Source: Suillus spraguei
Taxonomy: Eukaryota; Basidiomycota; Agaricomycetes; Boletales; Suillaceae
Assembly: GCA_016800925.1 (NCBI GenBank)
Contig: JABCPU010000079.1
Location: 124,001 to 188,000, forward strand
DNA length: 64,000 nucleotides
Direction of reading: 5' to 3'
Below are positions 24,402 to 33,833 of this stretch, piece by piece. Within the stretch, counting starts at the first letter, position 1, and the number at the start of each line of letters is the position of its first letter. Made by a program: the position numbers and the translations under genes. The notes under the pieces are model-generated. The model did no database searches, was not told where the DNA came from, and saw nothing but the letters and a program-made list of their open reading frames with translations.

Positions 24402-25439
24402 TCATTTGTTGCTGGAGCGAATGTCGTTGATTTCATTGTCATCGATAGTGTAAATAGAGGGCGCTGGTGTCATGATGGCTGCAGCTAGCAATTCATCTGG
24501 GTCTGAGGAAGTTGTAGGCCATAAAGCTTCTACGAGGATGGCAATGGTAGAGTCGAAGGTACGAGGGACGACCATGGGGGGACGGATGTGAAGTTCTTTT
24601 AGCTGTTGGCTGAGCGCAGTAACTTCGATGGACTTGCTATCTAGTTCTTTTGTCACACAATTCTCAAGCACAATAATCTCAGCAAGCTCGTTATGTAGTG
24701 CTTTAGTTACGACCGCTTTTTCGTGTGTGGCACGGCATTTGGTAAACAGATGAGGAGGTTCTGTGTCCTCATCAAGCATGGTGGTAGTATCGATTGGGGA
24801 TGGTGTGGGTTGCGTTTCATAATGGTGGATGGCATCAATTAAGCGAGCTACCAATCCTCTCGCTTCTCTGGAATCAACTGTTGCCCCTTCAAGTTCTCCA
24901 ATAATGGCGTCAGCTGTGTTATTGGCTTCCTGAACAGCAGCGAGTAAGCCAGTAAGGGCAGCGATATTAAAGCGAGTGCCCGAATCATGGGTGGGAGGAG
25001 CAGGAATTGGGAGTGGATCTCTTTGCAGAGAGGGATGTCTAGCCACGCCTGCTTGACGCTCGGCCACAATGTGAATAGCCATCTCAACATCAGCTTTAAA
25101 AGATTTGGGAAGGAGAAGCAGCCCATAAGAGCGAATATGTTTCTGGCAGTGTAGGATTCGCTGACGGATAGCATCATCTTGAATGTTATGGCATAGAGTT
25201 TTGATGAGGGTGGCTGTGCGGATGATGTTGGTGAGGAGGATGGTGACGAATGCATCTTTGCCGGTAAGGATCTTTTCAATCTCGGTTGTGTGTCCAGGAC
25301 AGAGGAGGGTGGCTTTGACGAAGGATTTCTTGTTGATGTTTCTGATGAGGTCGGCATAGTGGTCGGTGGTGGTATAAGTTTCTTCAGTGATGGGATGAAT
25401 GTAAGTGATAGGGAAAGAGGCATTTGCGGAGGATGTCAT
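24402..25439 (-). CDS. Extra 345-aa ORF downstream of pol in element B
   Basis: Uninterrupted ATG-to-stop frame between the chromodomain remnant (ends about 25,505) and the 3' LTR. I recognise no family. The N-terminal third (ITYIHPITEETYTTTDHYADL, IRNINKKSFVKATLL) looks globular. A central helical region with Ala-rich repeats (LAAVQEANNTADAIIGELEG) and a heptad-rich segment near residues 240-280 suggest a coiled coil. A zinc-knuckle-like ORF follows. It may be a second Gag-like or nucleic-acid-binding protein. It is intact while gag and pol are broken, which is notable. The second copy is truncated before this region, so conservation cannot be tested in this window. Confidence 0.6.
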   Translation of the reverse strand: MTSSANASFPITYIHPITEETYTTTDHYADLIRNINKKSFVKATLLCPGHTTEIEKILTGKDAFVTILLTNIIRTATLIKTLCHNIQDDAIRQRILHCQKHIRSYGLLLLPKSFKADVEMAIHIVAERQAGVARHPSLQRDPLPIPAPPTHDSGTRFNIAALTGLLAAVQEANNTADAIIGELEGATVDSREARGLVARLIDAIHHYETQPTPSPIDTTTMLDEDTEPPHLFTKCRATHEKAVVTKALHNELAEIIVLENCVTKELDSKSIEVTALSQQLKELHIRPPMVVPRTFDSTIAILVEALWPTTSSDPDELLAAAIMTPAPSIYTIDDNEINDIRSSNK

Positions 25440-25504
25440 ATCAAATGTTTTATGGGTCTAGTTTGAATTCAAATGGCGTGTCGTTTCTTATAAGCAGTTA
25501 GGAT

Positions 25505-28500
25505 TCATGCGGAGTTTGCTAAGTTTTTTTCGGGGATCCATTCGTTATCTCCCGATGAATATCCTTTCCAGGAGACAAGATAGCATCAGTGATTGCTGGT
25601 TCCTTTATGGGAAAGAATTGCTTCTACTTCGTATTATTCTTCTTCTTCAATGATATCAGGCGGTGGTTCAAGGAAGTTTGGGCTGTGTACGTCAGTTTCG
25701 CTATAGGACGATAACACAGAAGCATGGAAAGTGGGGTGAATTTTCCATTGCAGAGGGAGTTTGAGCGTGAATGTGATAGGCAATAAGACATTAGTGATCG
25801 GGAAAGGTCCGTATCGCTTTGGTGCAAGTTTTTGCGATGGGAGTTTGAGTCTAAGATTAGCAGCAGATAGCCAAACCTTATCTCTGATCTTCCATGGTTG
25901 GTACTTATCTCCTCGGGATCGTTCTGCCATTGTTTGCATAGCAATATTGTGGCATGCGATGGCTTCTTCTCAGATCTTCTGCAGAGATCAAACTCGATCT
26001 TCTGCTGCTGGTATGGTAGAATCAGGGATTAAATGGGGAATGGCGCAGGGTTCATATCCCATCATGAGAAAGAATGGTGAGGCATTTTGGGCATCATGTT
26101 TTTGATGATTGTGAATGAATTCAGTGATAGGGAGATGTTCTATCCAATCTCCAGGGTTGTTGCAGCAGTAGATACGCAAATATGTTTCTAACTCTTGATT
26201 GAGCCGCTCAGTCTGACCATTGGTCTGGGGGTGGTAAGCCGTTGATGGGGCGATGGCATAGTCGAGAAGTCGGGCAAGTTCCTTTGAGAAACGAGATAGG
26301 AACTGCAGGCCACGATCGGAGATGACTTTGTCATGGAGTCCAAATCGGTGATAGACGTGCTTCAAAAATAACTTGGCAATGCCTTCGGACATGATGGTTT
26401 TAAGGCAAGGGATAATAATTACCCCCTTCATAAGGCCATGGTCCACCATGACCATGATACTATCAAAGCCCCCTGACATGGGGAGGTCAGTGATCAAATC
26501 AATGGAGATGTGTGAAAAAGGGCGGGTAGTGGAGGAAGGAATGGGCACAAGGGGAGGGCAGACTGGATGGGTGTCCGACTTCATTTGCTGACAAAGGGCG
26601 CAACCCTCAACGTATTTACAGATATAGGCACCCATAGAGGGCCACCAAGCTTTCCATTTAACAAGTTCTTCAGTCTTGAAACGGCCAGGATGACCAGCAG
26701 TGATATGATCATGCTAGTGATTGAGGATAGCAGCATGATGAACGGGAGGAATGTAAGTGTGGTTCTTGAAATAGAGTACGTCACGATCGATCTTCCAATC
26801 GGACAAGGCCAACTTCATGGGAGGAAGACAAACACCGTCTAGTGCATCCGATGCCATTTTGAATACAGGGTCGTCCAATGGATCAGAAGTAGCCAATACA
26901 TCAAGTAGATCATTATCGATAAGCTGGACAAACAGGGAATCAGGAAGAAGCACAGTGTCTTCATTATCATGAGAACCATCATCATGATCCGGGCGATGTG
27001 AGAGAGCATCTGGAGCAGCTAGTTTAGTGCCTGCAACATGATGTAGTTCAATGTCAAAGAGTGACAACGTCAATTGCCAGCAAGCTTGTCGTCGAGTTAA
27101 CTTTGGTGCAGTACGGAAGTACAGAAGGTTTTTGTGATCAGTGAAGATGAGGACAGTATGGGCACTCCCTTCGAGATAGTAACACCATTCATTTAATGCG
27201 CGGATAACTGCAAGTAACTCCCGATCGAAAATTTGATAGTTGCGCTCCACTGGGTTTAACAACTGGGACAAGTAGGCGCATGGGTGATAAATGCCGTTTT
27301 TATCAGTTTGCAATAAGACACCTCCAGTTGCTACAAGAGAAGCATCTGTTGCGACCACAAATTGCTGAGATGGCTCTGGATTGCGAAGTACCGGCTGTTT
27401 GATAATGTGTTCTTTTAAATCTTGGAAGGTATCCTGACATTGAGTCGTCCAAAGGAAGGGAGTATCCTTCTTTGTTAGATCGATGAGGGGTTGTGCAATA
27501 TCAGAGTAGTGGGAAATGAACGTGCAGTAGAAGTTGCAGAAGCCAAGGAATGACCGAACATCTCTTACTGATTTCGGAATTGGCCATTCGGCGATTCCCT
27601 TGGTTTTGGTGGTGTCCATAGCAACTTGTCTGGGGCGGATTATCATTCCAAGGTATTCCACTTCTTCTGCATCGAAGGTACATTTTTCCAGTTTCAGGAA
27701 TAAGTGTTTGTTTCATATTTTCATCAAAACTTGTCTGGTCTGTTCACGGTGTTCTGCCATTGTCATGGAGAAGATCAGGATATAATCCATGTAAATAACT
27801 ATCCATCCTTCATTGATTTCTTGCTGGAAGGTACGATTCATATATGCTTGGAAAGTTGCTGGGGAGTTGCAAAGGCCGAAGAACATGACATTCGGTTCAA
27901 AGAGGCTGAATTCCGTAGTAAATGCTGCTTTCCAGTGATCTTCTGGATGGATGTGAATATTGTTGTAACCTGACCGAATATCCATTTTCATAAAGAATTG
28001 TGCATTGTGAAGGCGTGCGACAAGAGAAATGGGAAATGGAAGCGGGTAAGCATTCTTGACTGTCCAATCATTGATGTAGTGATAGTCTTGACAGGGACAC
28101 AATTCTCCACTCTTCTTTCCTACAAAGAAGAAGCCACTAGCTTGAGGTGACTTCGATTCTGAGATGAAGCCTTTCGCAACATTTTTGTCGATAAATGTTT
28201 TAACGGAAGCGCGTTCCTTTTCTGACAATGGATAAACCTTAGATGTATGAGGGATGAAACTGGGTTTGGTATTGATATGATGATCGATACCAGGGCGTTT
28301 GGGGGTAGTTTGTTCAGACCATCTTTAGCAAAGACATCTGCAAAGTCGTGTAAGTATTCCAGGACCAATTCCTCAAAGGTTTTCTTTTTCTTTTCCTTCT
28401 CATCAGTGGCGAATTCCTGAGCTTGATTACTGTATTTCGGGGGAGAAAGGGAGATTATGGAATGGTTAGGGAGTTGTTCGAGTCGAGAAGTTCCATCACG

Positions 28501-29447
28501 TGTGAGGGGTTATCCATGGATACTTCTTCAATGATTCTCATGCTAATGCTGTCAGTGTCATACTCCACAAGGAACTCTCCATCTCCGAGCTTGTAAGAAG
28601 AAATTTCGTGTACTTCCGGTGCATGCTGAACATCCTGCATTGTTTGGATTGTTCATCTTCTTCAGTAGGTATTGTGGATGTCATGGGTTCATCCTGATCA
28701 GGAATTTCTTGGGCGGAAGGGGTGAACAACTTTGGCGGTACGAAGTACTTAGTTAACTTTGGGATATTATGAGCTTGTCCTCCAAGATCGTCGTCCGGTT
28801 TCCACTTCCCTTGTTGTTGCTCCTCAGCTGGTTGTTGTTCGACAGGCTGTGATGGAGGTGGTCGAGATTCTGGTTCAGACTTATTCTTTCGTTTTTCTAC
28901 ACGAGGAATGGGTGATGGGGGGCGCTGTGGTATTTTTACTCGTGGAGAAGAGTTGTCGATTATGAGTTCATCAGGGATGTTAACGGAAGGAGCGATGACA
29001 AGTTTTGGAAGTTTCAAATTTTGCCATTTCTTGGTGTGGCAAGGAAAACAGGAGGTAGCCCGTTCTTCTTCCGATCTGTATCCAAGTCTTGTTCAATCTC
29101 ATTAGACTTTGTTGTTCATGGGAGGGCAAGTGTTTCGGTGGTCCAATCTATACTTGGGTTCATGGCACGTAACCATGGTATTCCAGAAGGATTTGATCTC
29201 TTCGTCCAAGTTTAGTGATATTGAACTTTCCATACATAGTTCATTCATCACTTTTTACCACTAGGAGACAGTAATGTGTGATTGGCTCTCCTTTGATAAG
29301 AGTTCCATCCGCCGTAGTAACTTGAAACAGTGTTTTAAGTTTTTGTTGTGTGATTTGATGGAGTTTCACAAACTCCTCGGAAATGAATGTTCCTGCTGCG
29401 CCAGAGTTGATAACAGCGTAGTGTCGACGGATTTTAAGCGAGTGCAT
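25505..29447 (-). pseudogene. pol of element B copy 1 (protease, RT, RNase H, integrase, chromodomain)
   Basis: Order along the minus strand: retropepsin-like protease (INSGAAGTFI, 29,447-29,241; catalytic Asp replaced by Asn), Pro-rich linker, reverse transcriptase (MDIRSGYNNI, FFGLCNSPATFQ, then YMDYILIFS at about 27,780, where YxDD is expected), RNase H (ATDASLVATGGVL, FTDHKNLLYF), integrase (HHCC zinc region HPGHFKTEELV...CALC; core Asp in SIDLITDLP, Asp in ISDRGLQF, Glu in TERLNQELE), GPF C-terminal motif (KRYGPFPI), and a chromodomain (YEVEAIL, LVSWKGY, EWIPEKNL) separated from integrase by an in-frame TAA. Frameshifts occur near 28,270, 27,710 and 26,700. Not functional. Confidence 0.88.
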
Positions 29448-29553
29448 GAGTGAAGGGTGATAGGGATATGAAGTTCTTTTCTTTCACCTACAGCATGTAC
29501 AAGTCTTAGTAATACATTGGGAGAAACATATGTCAAATCTTTGTTTCTCCAAG

Positions 29554-30401
29554 TTAAAAATCCTCTACAATTCGTCTCACAGTTTCGTCTTCTTCATCTT
29601 GAATTTCTTTGAGTTCCATTTGATGGAGCAGAGTCTTCTTCTTCCTTTCAGGACAGTTACCAATACAATGTCCTGTCTCCTTGCATCTGAAGCATTGTCC
29701 TTTTTTCATGCACTCGGATTTTTCCATATCAGAGATTCGATCTATGACCATTGCGTTTGAATCGCGACTGGGTGTGTAATGCGCATTTCCATAGTTCTTT
29801 TTCTTCTGCAGAGCGTGGCGTGCTCGCAATGCCAGAAGGCATTGGTGGGAGTTGTCGATGGAGACGCATTGTGATACAATGTTGTGGAATACATCTGGGA
29901 CGTCGCCTGGCACGAAGAGTTTGGTTAAGATACCTAGGTTAAGACTGTCTTGGAAGAACTGGATCTTCATTGCATTGTCGGTGATATGAGGTTTAGCTGC
30001 AAGTGCCTCAAAGTCAGTGATATAGGTTTGGAGATCGCCGCTTCCTTGTTTGAGGTCCCTGAGCTTCGTTAATGTGGTTCCTGCAGAATCTACTGGTTTG
30101 AAAGCTTCGTTGAAGCTTTTCATGAAATCTTTCATCGTCCCATAACTGACTTTCTGTCCAGAAGTGTCAACTGATTGGGCGTGAACAAGAAATTGCTCTT
30201 TCCAAGATTTGGCATTCTTCTCCGTCATGAAGGACGTAATGAAAATGATCTTTTGTTTGTTGGTAGTATAGGACTTTTCATTGATGTCGAAGTATAGGTT
30301 GCATGATAGAATGAATTCCAGGGAATTGTCGCGATCTCCGTCAAAAGCGGTTGGGAGACCAATTTTATATTCAAAATATTTGGTGGTAGCCGTATAGTCA
30401 T
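29554..30401 (-). pseudogene. gag of element B copy 1, one-base frameshift near start
   Basis: Ty3-type Gag: capsid-like N-terminus and a single CCHC zinc knuckle (CFRCKETGHCIGNC) near the C-terminus, then a basic/acidic tail. Compared with the intact copy at 59,562-60,410, one base is missing within the first ten codons. An open frame remains only from 30,228. The remaining 224 codons are nearly identical to the other copy. Confidence 0.88.
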
Positions 30402-30534
30402 AATGGTGAATCGTTTGGTGAGTTATGCTTTCTCGGTGCCTACACGCGCAGTCTTGCTGTCCGTTAGGGCTTTATCAGGTTTCCAGGGGGGGTCAAAGAC
30501 TGGATAATCGATGATCAATGGTACTTTAATCTTT

Positions 30535-31006
30535 TGTTATGAACTGAGGTGGCATCACCAGCAACAGTAATAAGACACAGCTGGTCTGCTGGGAAGTTCA
30601 ACTGCATTCAAAGGAGAACGAGACTGCTACAAGGAGGTGTTCTGAGTAGGATCAAGGGTTCAATCAAAGAGTCACGACTCTAAGATGATTGATAGAATAA
30701 GGACTAAGGCTAAGGAGTGCTTAGACTTAGAGATGATTCAGATGACTTAGGTTGGAGACCTAAGCAAGGGATATTCCAGGTAAAACCCAGTAATATTAAA
30801 GTGAAGTATACAAGCATAATACAACATGCTTAAATAAGCCAATATGTGCGCACGGACCAAGAGAGACATGAGAATGTAAGTGCGTATCCAAAGAAGGAAG
30901 GCCACTATAGTACAGATGCATTGAGCATATGAGTCAGAATCGCGTTACATAATATACAAGATAGAGTCAAAAGAGAAAATGAATAGGGGCACATACGACT
31001 GTAACA
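30535..31006 (-). repeat. 5' LTR of element B, 472 bp
   Basis: TGTTATGAACTGAGG..ACGACTGTAACA on the plus strand. Partner of the LTR at 23,442. The two differ at scattered sites, so insertion is not recent. The following target repeat GAAGG is intact. Confidence 0.88.
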
Positions 31007-31798
31007 GAAGGGGAAGAAGCGGGCTTTGGAGGAAGAGCCTGAGGAGGAAGAGGAGGAGGAGGAGGAAGCACCTGCGCCCAAGAAGGTAGCGCGGCCTTCT
31101 TCACTGAAGTCTCTAGAGGTTGTGATAGAGTAACCGCTGGTAAGTTTCCTATTTCTCTTGTGACTTAGCTGTTACTGATCTTGTTTAGCCAAAGGTTGAA
31201 TGCATGTCTGTTGGCGGTCCTCGCCACAAGACCAAGTGTGGGACCTGCACCAAGGGGGACCACATTTGCACCAGTGAGGAGGGCAAGGTCTGCGATTATT
31301 GTTGCAAGTATAAACACAGGTGTTCACATAACACCAGTAAGTCTTTACTTCTTTTCTTGACTTGACTTTTGCTAACTCGTTTTGACTTTAGTTCGTCACA
31401 AAAGAATGTGTCCTGCAGCAAAGATGCCACCTGTGGTCGCTGCTGCTGGCACATCCAAGAGTGCTGCTGCAGTACAATCCAAGAAACCGGATGAAGTCAT
31501 TGAGGTGACTGACGGTGAGCCAGTGGTGGTCGCTTCTCCCTCCTGCCCAGCAAAAATTGCTGCCAAGATGCAGTCTGTTGCAGTGGTGGAGGAAGACTCT
31601 GAGGAAGAGTTCGTGAATGTAGCGCAGCATCTTCAAGACTTGGAGGGTGAGAATCTGGACTTCCTGATGGCAGCAAGGCTGGAAGAGGCCCAGGCGCGGT
31701 TTATACAGATGGAGGGAATGATGAGGGAGTTGGCGGGAAACATGAACTTTCTCTGTGGCTGTATGAACCGCCGCCAAAAGAGGTGCCACTTACAGTAG

Positions 31799-32596
31799 TT
31801 ACTTTAGTCTTTCTCTTCTTTTTCCACTGTACTTGTACCTTAGCTTCTTCATACTTGTACTATAGCATAGTTGCTGCAATGATAGGGGTCCTGGTGGTTC
31901 CAGAAAAAAGTGTGAACGCCTGAAGTCCATAGAGGTCCAATAAGTCCAATGCCTCCATGTCCAAGTCCTAGCACCAGTCATAGTCCATTTGACACCTAAG
32001 GTAAACGGTAACGTATAGTAAGTACTTGCTCGCGGTAAACAAAAATTGAACTGATACTGCAGATCTGTGCGAGGTTCTGCTCATCTTGTCTTCTTTGTTG
32101 CGCTATCTTCATCTATGCCTGCGGTATTGCCACCGCGGTAAGCTTCAGCATGATATTTCCTGTCTTATCAATTAATGGGTGTGGTGTGCTGCCTACACGT
32201 TCAAAGAAAAAGGTGTATAGTACTTTAGTGGTGCACGGTATTCCTTGTCCAATTGATATAGTCCTTCGTACCATAATAAAAGTCTGTGCACTTGTTAGTG
32301 CTAATGTATGTAAGTGATGCCGTGTGGGTGTGCATTTGAAAGTGTGAAAATGATTGCTGGACAAAACCCGGGGTAAAACAGAGACTATTGTATGTGTGCA
32401 ATATTCTTTTCTTTGTTCTAATGATCAAGTAACAAGGGTGGTATTAGTGAATGTCAGTGGCAGTAGGGTAATGAATGATGCCATTGGGGTTTCTGCTGGC
32501 AGGTATACGTGCTTGGGTCTTTGACGCTTGACTTCTGGGGTTAGCTTCTTCTTCTGCAATGGAAACTGTGTGATCTGCGTTCGTACTACCGTAGCG
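31799..32596. other. Element A internal non-coding spacer between convergent ORFs
   Basis: Lies between the antisense gene's stop and the sense ORF2 stop. A CCATAGAGGTCCAATAAGTC / CCATGTCCAAGTCC direct-repeat block lies near 31,925-31,990. The same spacer is conserved in copy 2 (57,423-58,164), and a related one in A' (45,420-45,530). Probably a shared 3' UTR for both strands. Confidence 0.5.
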
Positions 32597-33180
32597 CTAT
32601 GCAAGCGTGCAATGGCTGCGGTACTGTGGGATGATAGTTGGTGGACAACTAGCGGGTGGTAGGCTGCGCTTCGTCATCTGCTGCAGGAATGTATGCTGGT
32701 AGTCAATAATAAACCTTCTAGCTGCGGTAAGGCTAGGAACGCAGTATGGCTTGGTAAGACCATCATCTTTGCATACTAATGCAGCGGTCAACACACAGCG
32801 GTAGGCACATGTGGTCTGCAAGTTCAGCTGAATAGCTCCTGTGTTGAACATTTCTTTAGATGTCAGTGGTAAATGTGCGGTAAAGGTTTGAGCATTAAAT
32901 GTTGCTTCTGCGGTATGCATCGGCACTTCTACTATACTATACCTTTCCAGTGATACTTCTATAACTTCTTCACTATCAGCGCTAGCAGTCTGCGGTACTT
33001 CATCTTGAGAGCGTTCAGGCTCCATGACCATCAAGAGTTCTGTCAGTAAAATGTCAGTGCTAACCAAGTCAATTGCTGTTTCATCTGTTTCTTCTAGCAA
33101 GTGGTATGCATTGCTGTCTATATAAACAGTGCAAAACACAGTGTCGTCAGTATAGTGTGGTTCATTTTCATTCAGGGACA
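32597..33180 (-). CDS. Element A second ORF (ORF2), unknown function
   Basis: About 194 codons, acidic (EETDETAIDLVSTD, EVPQTASADSEEVIEVSLE), ending Pro-rich. Its frame is -1 relative to the gag-like ORF, and the first codon at the overlap is TTG, not ATG. It is therefore probably the downstream part of one polyprotein: the homologous region of element A2 (54,127-55,293) is a single frame covering both. No enzymatic motif seen. Copy 2 (56,781-57,422) is nearly identical. TACCGC words are dense in its sense strand. Confidence 0.6.
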
Positions 33181-33738
33181 AACTTTGTCAAGTGCTTGGA
33201 CTGGCGGAGATGCCATATCCTCGCGCAATAGTGCCATAGGTAGCATAGTGCTGTCTGTACTTGGTGCCATTAGCGACTGCTGAACCGCCAGTGGTGCGGT
33301 ATCTTCGAGCAGTAGCGATACTTGCTCAGCAGTAGTGATTTCCAATGCCATAACTTGTTGCAGTATGTCAGCGTCAGAGTGCTCAATAGTGTTTCCCTGA
33401 TAGGGGTCTGCCAGCAGAGCAACTGCTTCAGCAGTAACTGTGCGGTTAAATGTAATAGGACCACATTCTGGGTACAAGTGCAAGATAGCATTAGCAAAGT
33501 CTACAAAGCTGTTACCATTGTATTCGTCAAGACATTCCCATACTTCTGCTTCGTCAGGGTCTGCATAGCGTATAGCCGCCTTGATGTGTGCTTTATCAGC
33601 AATACCGGCCAAGTCTGCCAGCTCATCTACAGTAGTGAGGAACATTAGTAATTCTCTTGGGTTACCATCGAAGTATGGTGCCGCTGCCATGCAGTGCAGT
33701 GGCATGCAAAATCTGTCAGACATACTTATCAGTAGCAT
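33172..33738 (-). CDS. Element A gag-like ORF
   Basis: 188 codons from ATG at 33,738. The pattern F.GNPRELL.FL..VDELAD.AGI.D...IK.A.RYADPDEAEVWECL.EY.G.SFVDF...I...YPEC matches the helical capsid-type Gag domain common in basidiomycete Ty3-like elements and is homologous to the A2 ORF at 47,387-46,965. No zinc knuckle. It follows the primer-binding-type leader by ~75 bases. Presumably forms the coat for reverse transcription by a helper element. Confidence 0.7.
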   Translation of the reverse strand: MLLISMSDRFCMPLHCMAAAPYFDGNPRELLMFLTTVDELADLAGIADKAHIKAAIRYADPDEAEVWECLDEYNGNSFVDFANAILHLYPECGPITFNRTVTAEAVALLADPYQGNTIEHSDADILQQVMALEITTAEQVSLLLEDTAPLAVQQSLMAPSTDSTMLPMALLREDMASPPVQALDKVCP

Positions 33739-33811
33739 AGCAGTGCGGTAATGACTGCGGTGACAAGCGTGTGGTAAGCGATTAAGACAAGAACAAAACT
33801 ATACCAAAGGA

Positions 33812-33831
33812 CCCCCTCGCAGTGGGCTCCA
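33812..33831 (-). promoter_or_regulatory. Putative primer-binding site of element A
   Basis: Sense sequence TGGAGCCCACTGCGAGGGGG starts three bases after the LTR end, the standard place for a tRNA-primed PBS starting TGG. The equivalents in copy 2 (56,046-56,065) and A2 (47,438-47,457; 53,852-53,871) share the first ten bases. The primer tRNA was not identified. Confidence 0.6.
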
Positions 33832-33833
33832 GT

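Larger units (their letters stand above)
23442..31006 (-). mobile_element. Element B, copy 1: complete Ty3/Gypsy chromovirus, dead
   Basis: Two ~465 bp LTRs (TGTTAC..GTAACA ends) flank gag, pol and an extra 3' ORF, all on the minus strand. The target-site duplication GAAGG is seen at 23,437-23,441 and 31,007-31,011. A purine-rich tract (ACGGGGGCAA, sense) lies directly before the 3' LTR. Chromodomain remnants after integrase place it in the chromoviruses. gag is frameshifted near its start, the protease and RT catalytic residues are replaced, and pol has frameshifts. It sits in the Lys-rich exon of the element-A antisense gene. Confidence 0.9.
22034..31798 (+). pseudogene. Antisense gene of element A: Zn2Cys6-spaced zinc-cluster protein, interrupted by two insertions
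   Basis: Plus strand, against the element's sense. Pieces: 22,034-22,299 (ATG, MSLSTCAFDISVL; then EKLAALQDKLDGL, LLEEKEMWVKA in another frame), 23,257-23,441 (LSLGLMPEEVLEANTVM, an Ala/Lys/Glu-rich helix) and 31,007-31,798. The last piece has an acidic EEEPEEEEEEEEE stretch, the basic KKVARPSS, a TAA just before a GTAAGT..TTTAG intron, the cluster C-X2-C-X6-C-X7-C-X2-C-X6-C (31,219-31,317), a second GTAAGT..TTTAG intron, then a long helical C-terminus (LQDLEGENLDFLMAARLEEA) and stop at 31,796. Cysteine spacing equals the fungal binuclear zinc cluster. LTR A lies between exon pieces at 22,300 and chromovirus B in the Lys-rich exon at 23,442. A second copy is at 58,165. Confidence 0.72.

Noticed and set aside
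33166..33190. Canonical -1 slippery heptamer at the gag/ORF2 overlap of element A
   Set aside because: No X XXY YYZ heptamer at the overlap (GACAAAGTTTGTCCCTGA); a fixed one-base deletion fits as well.
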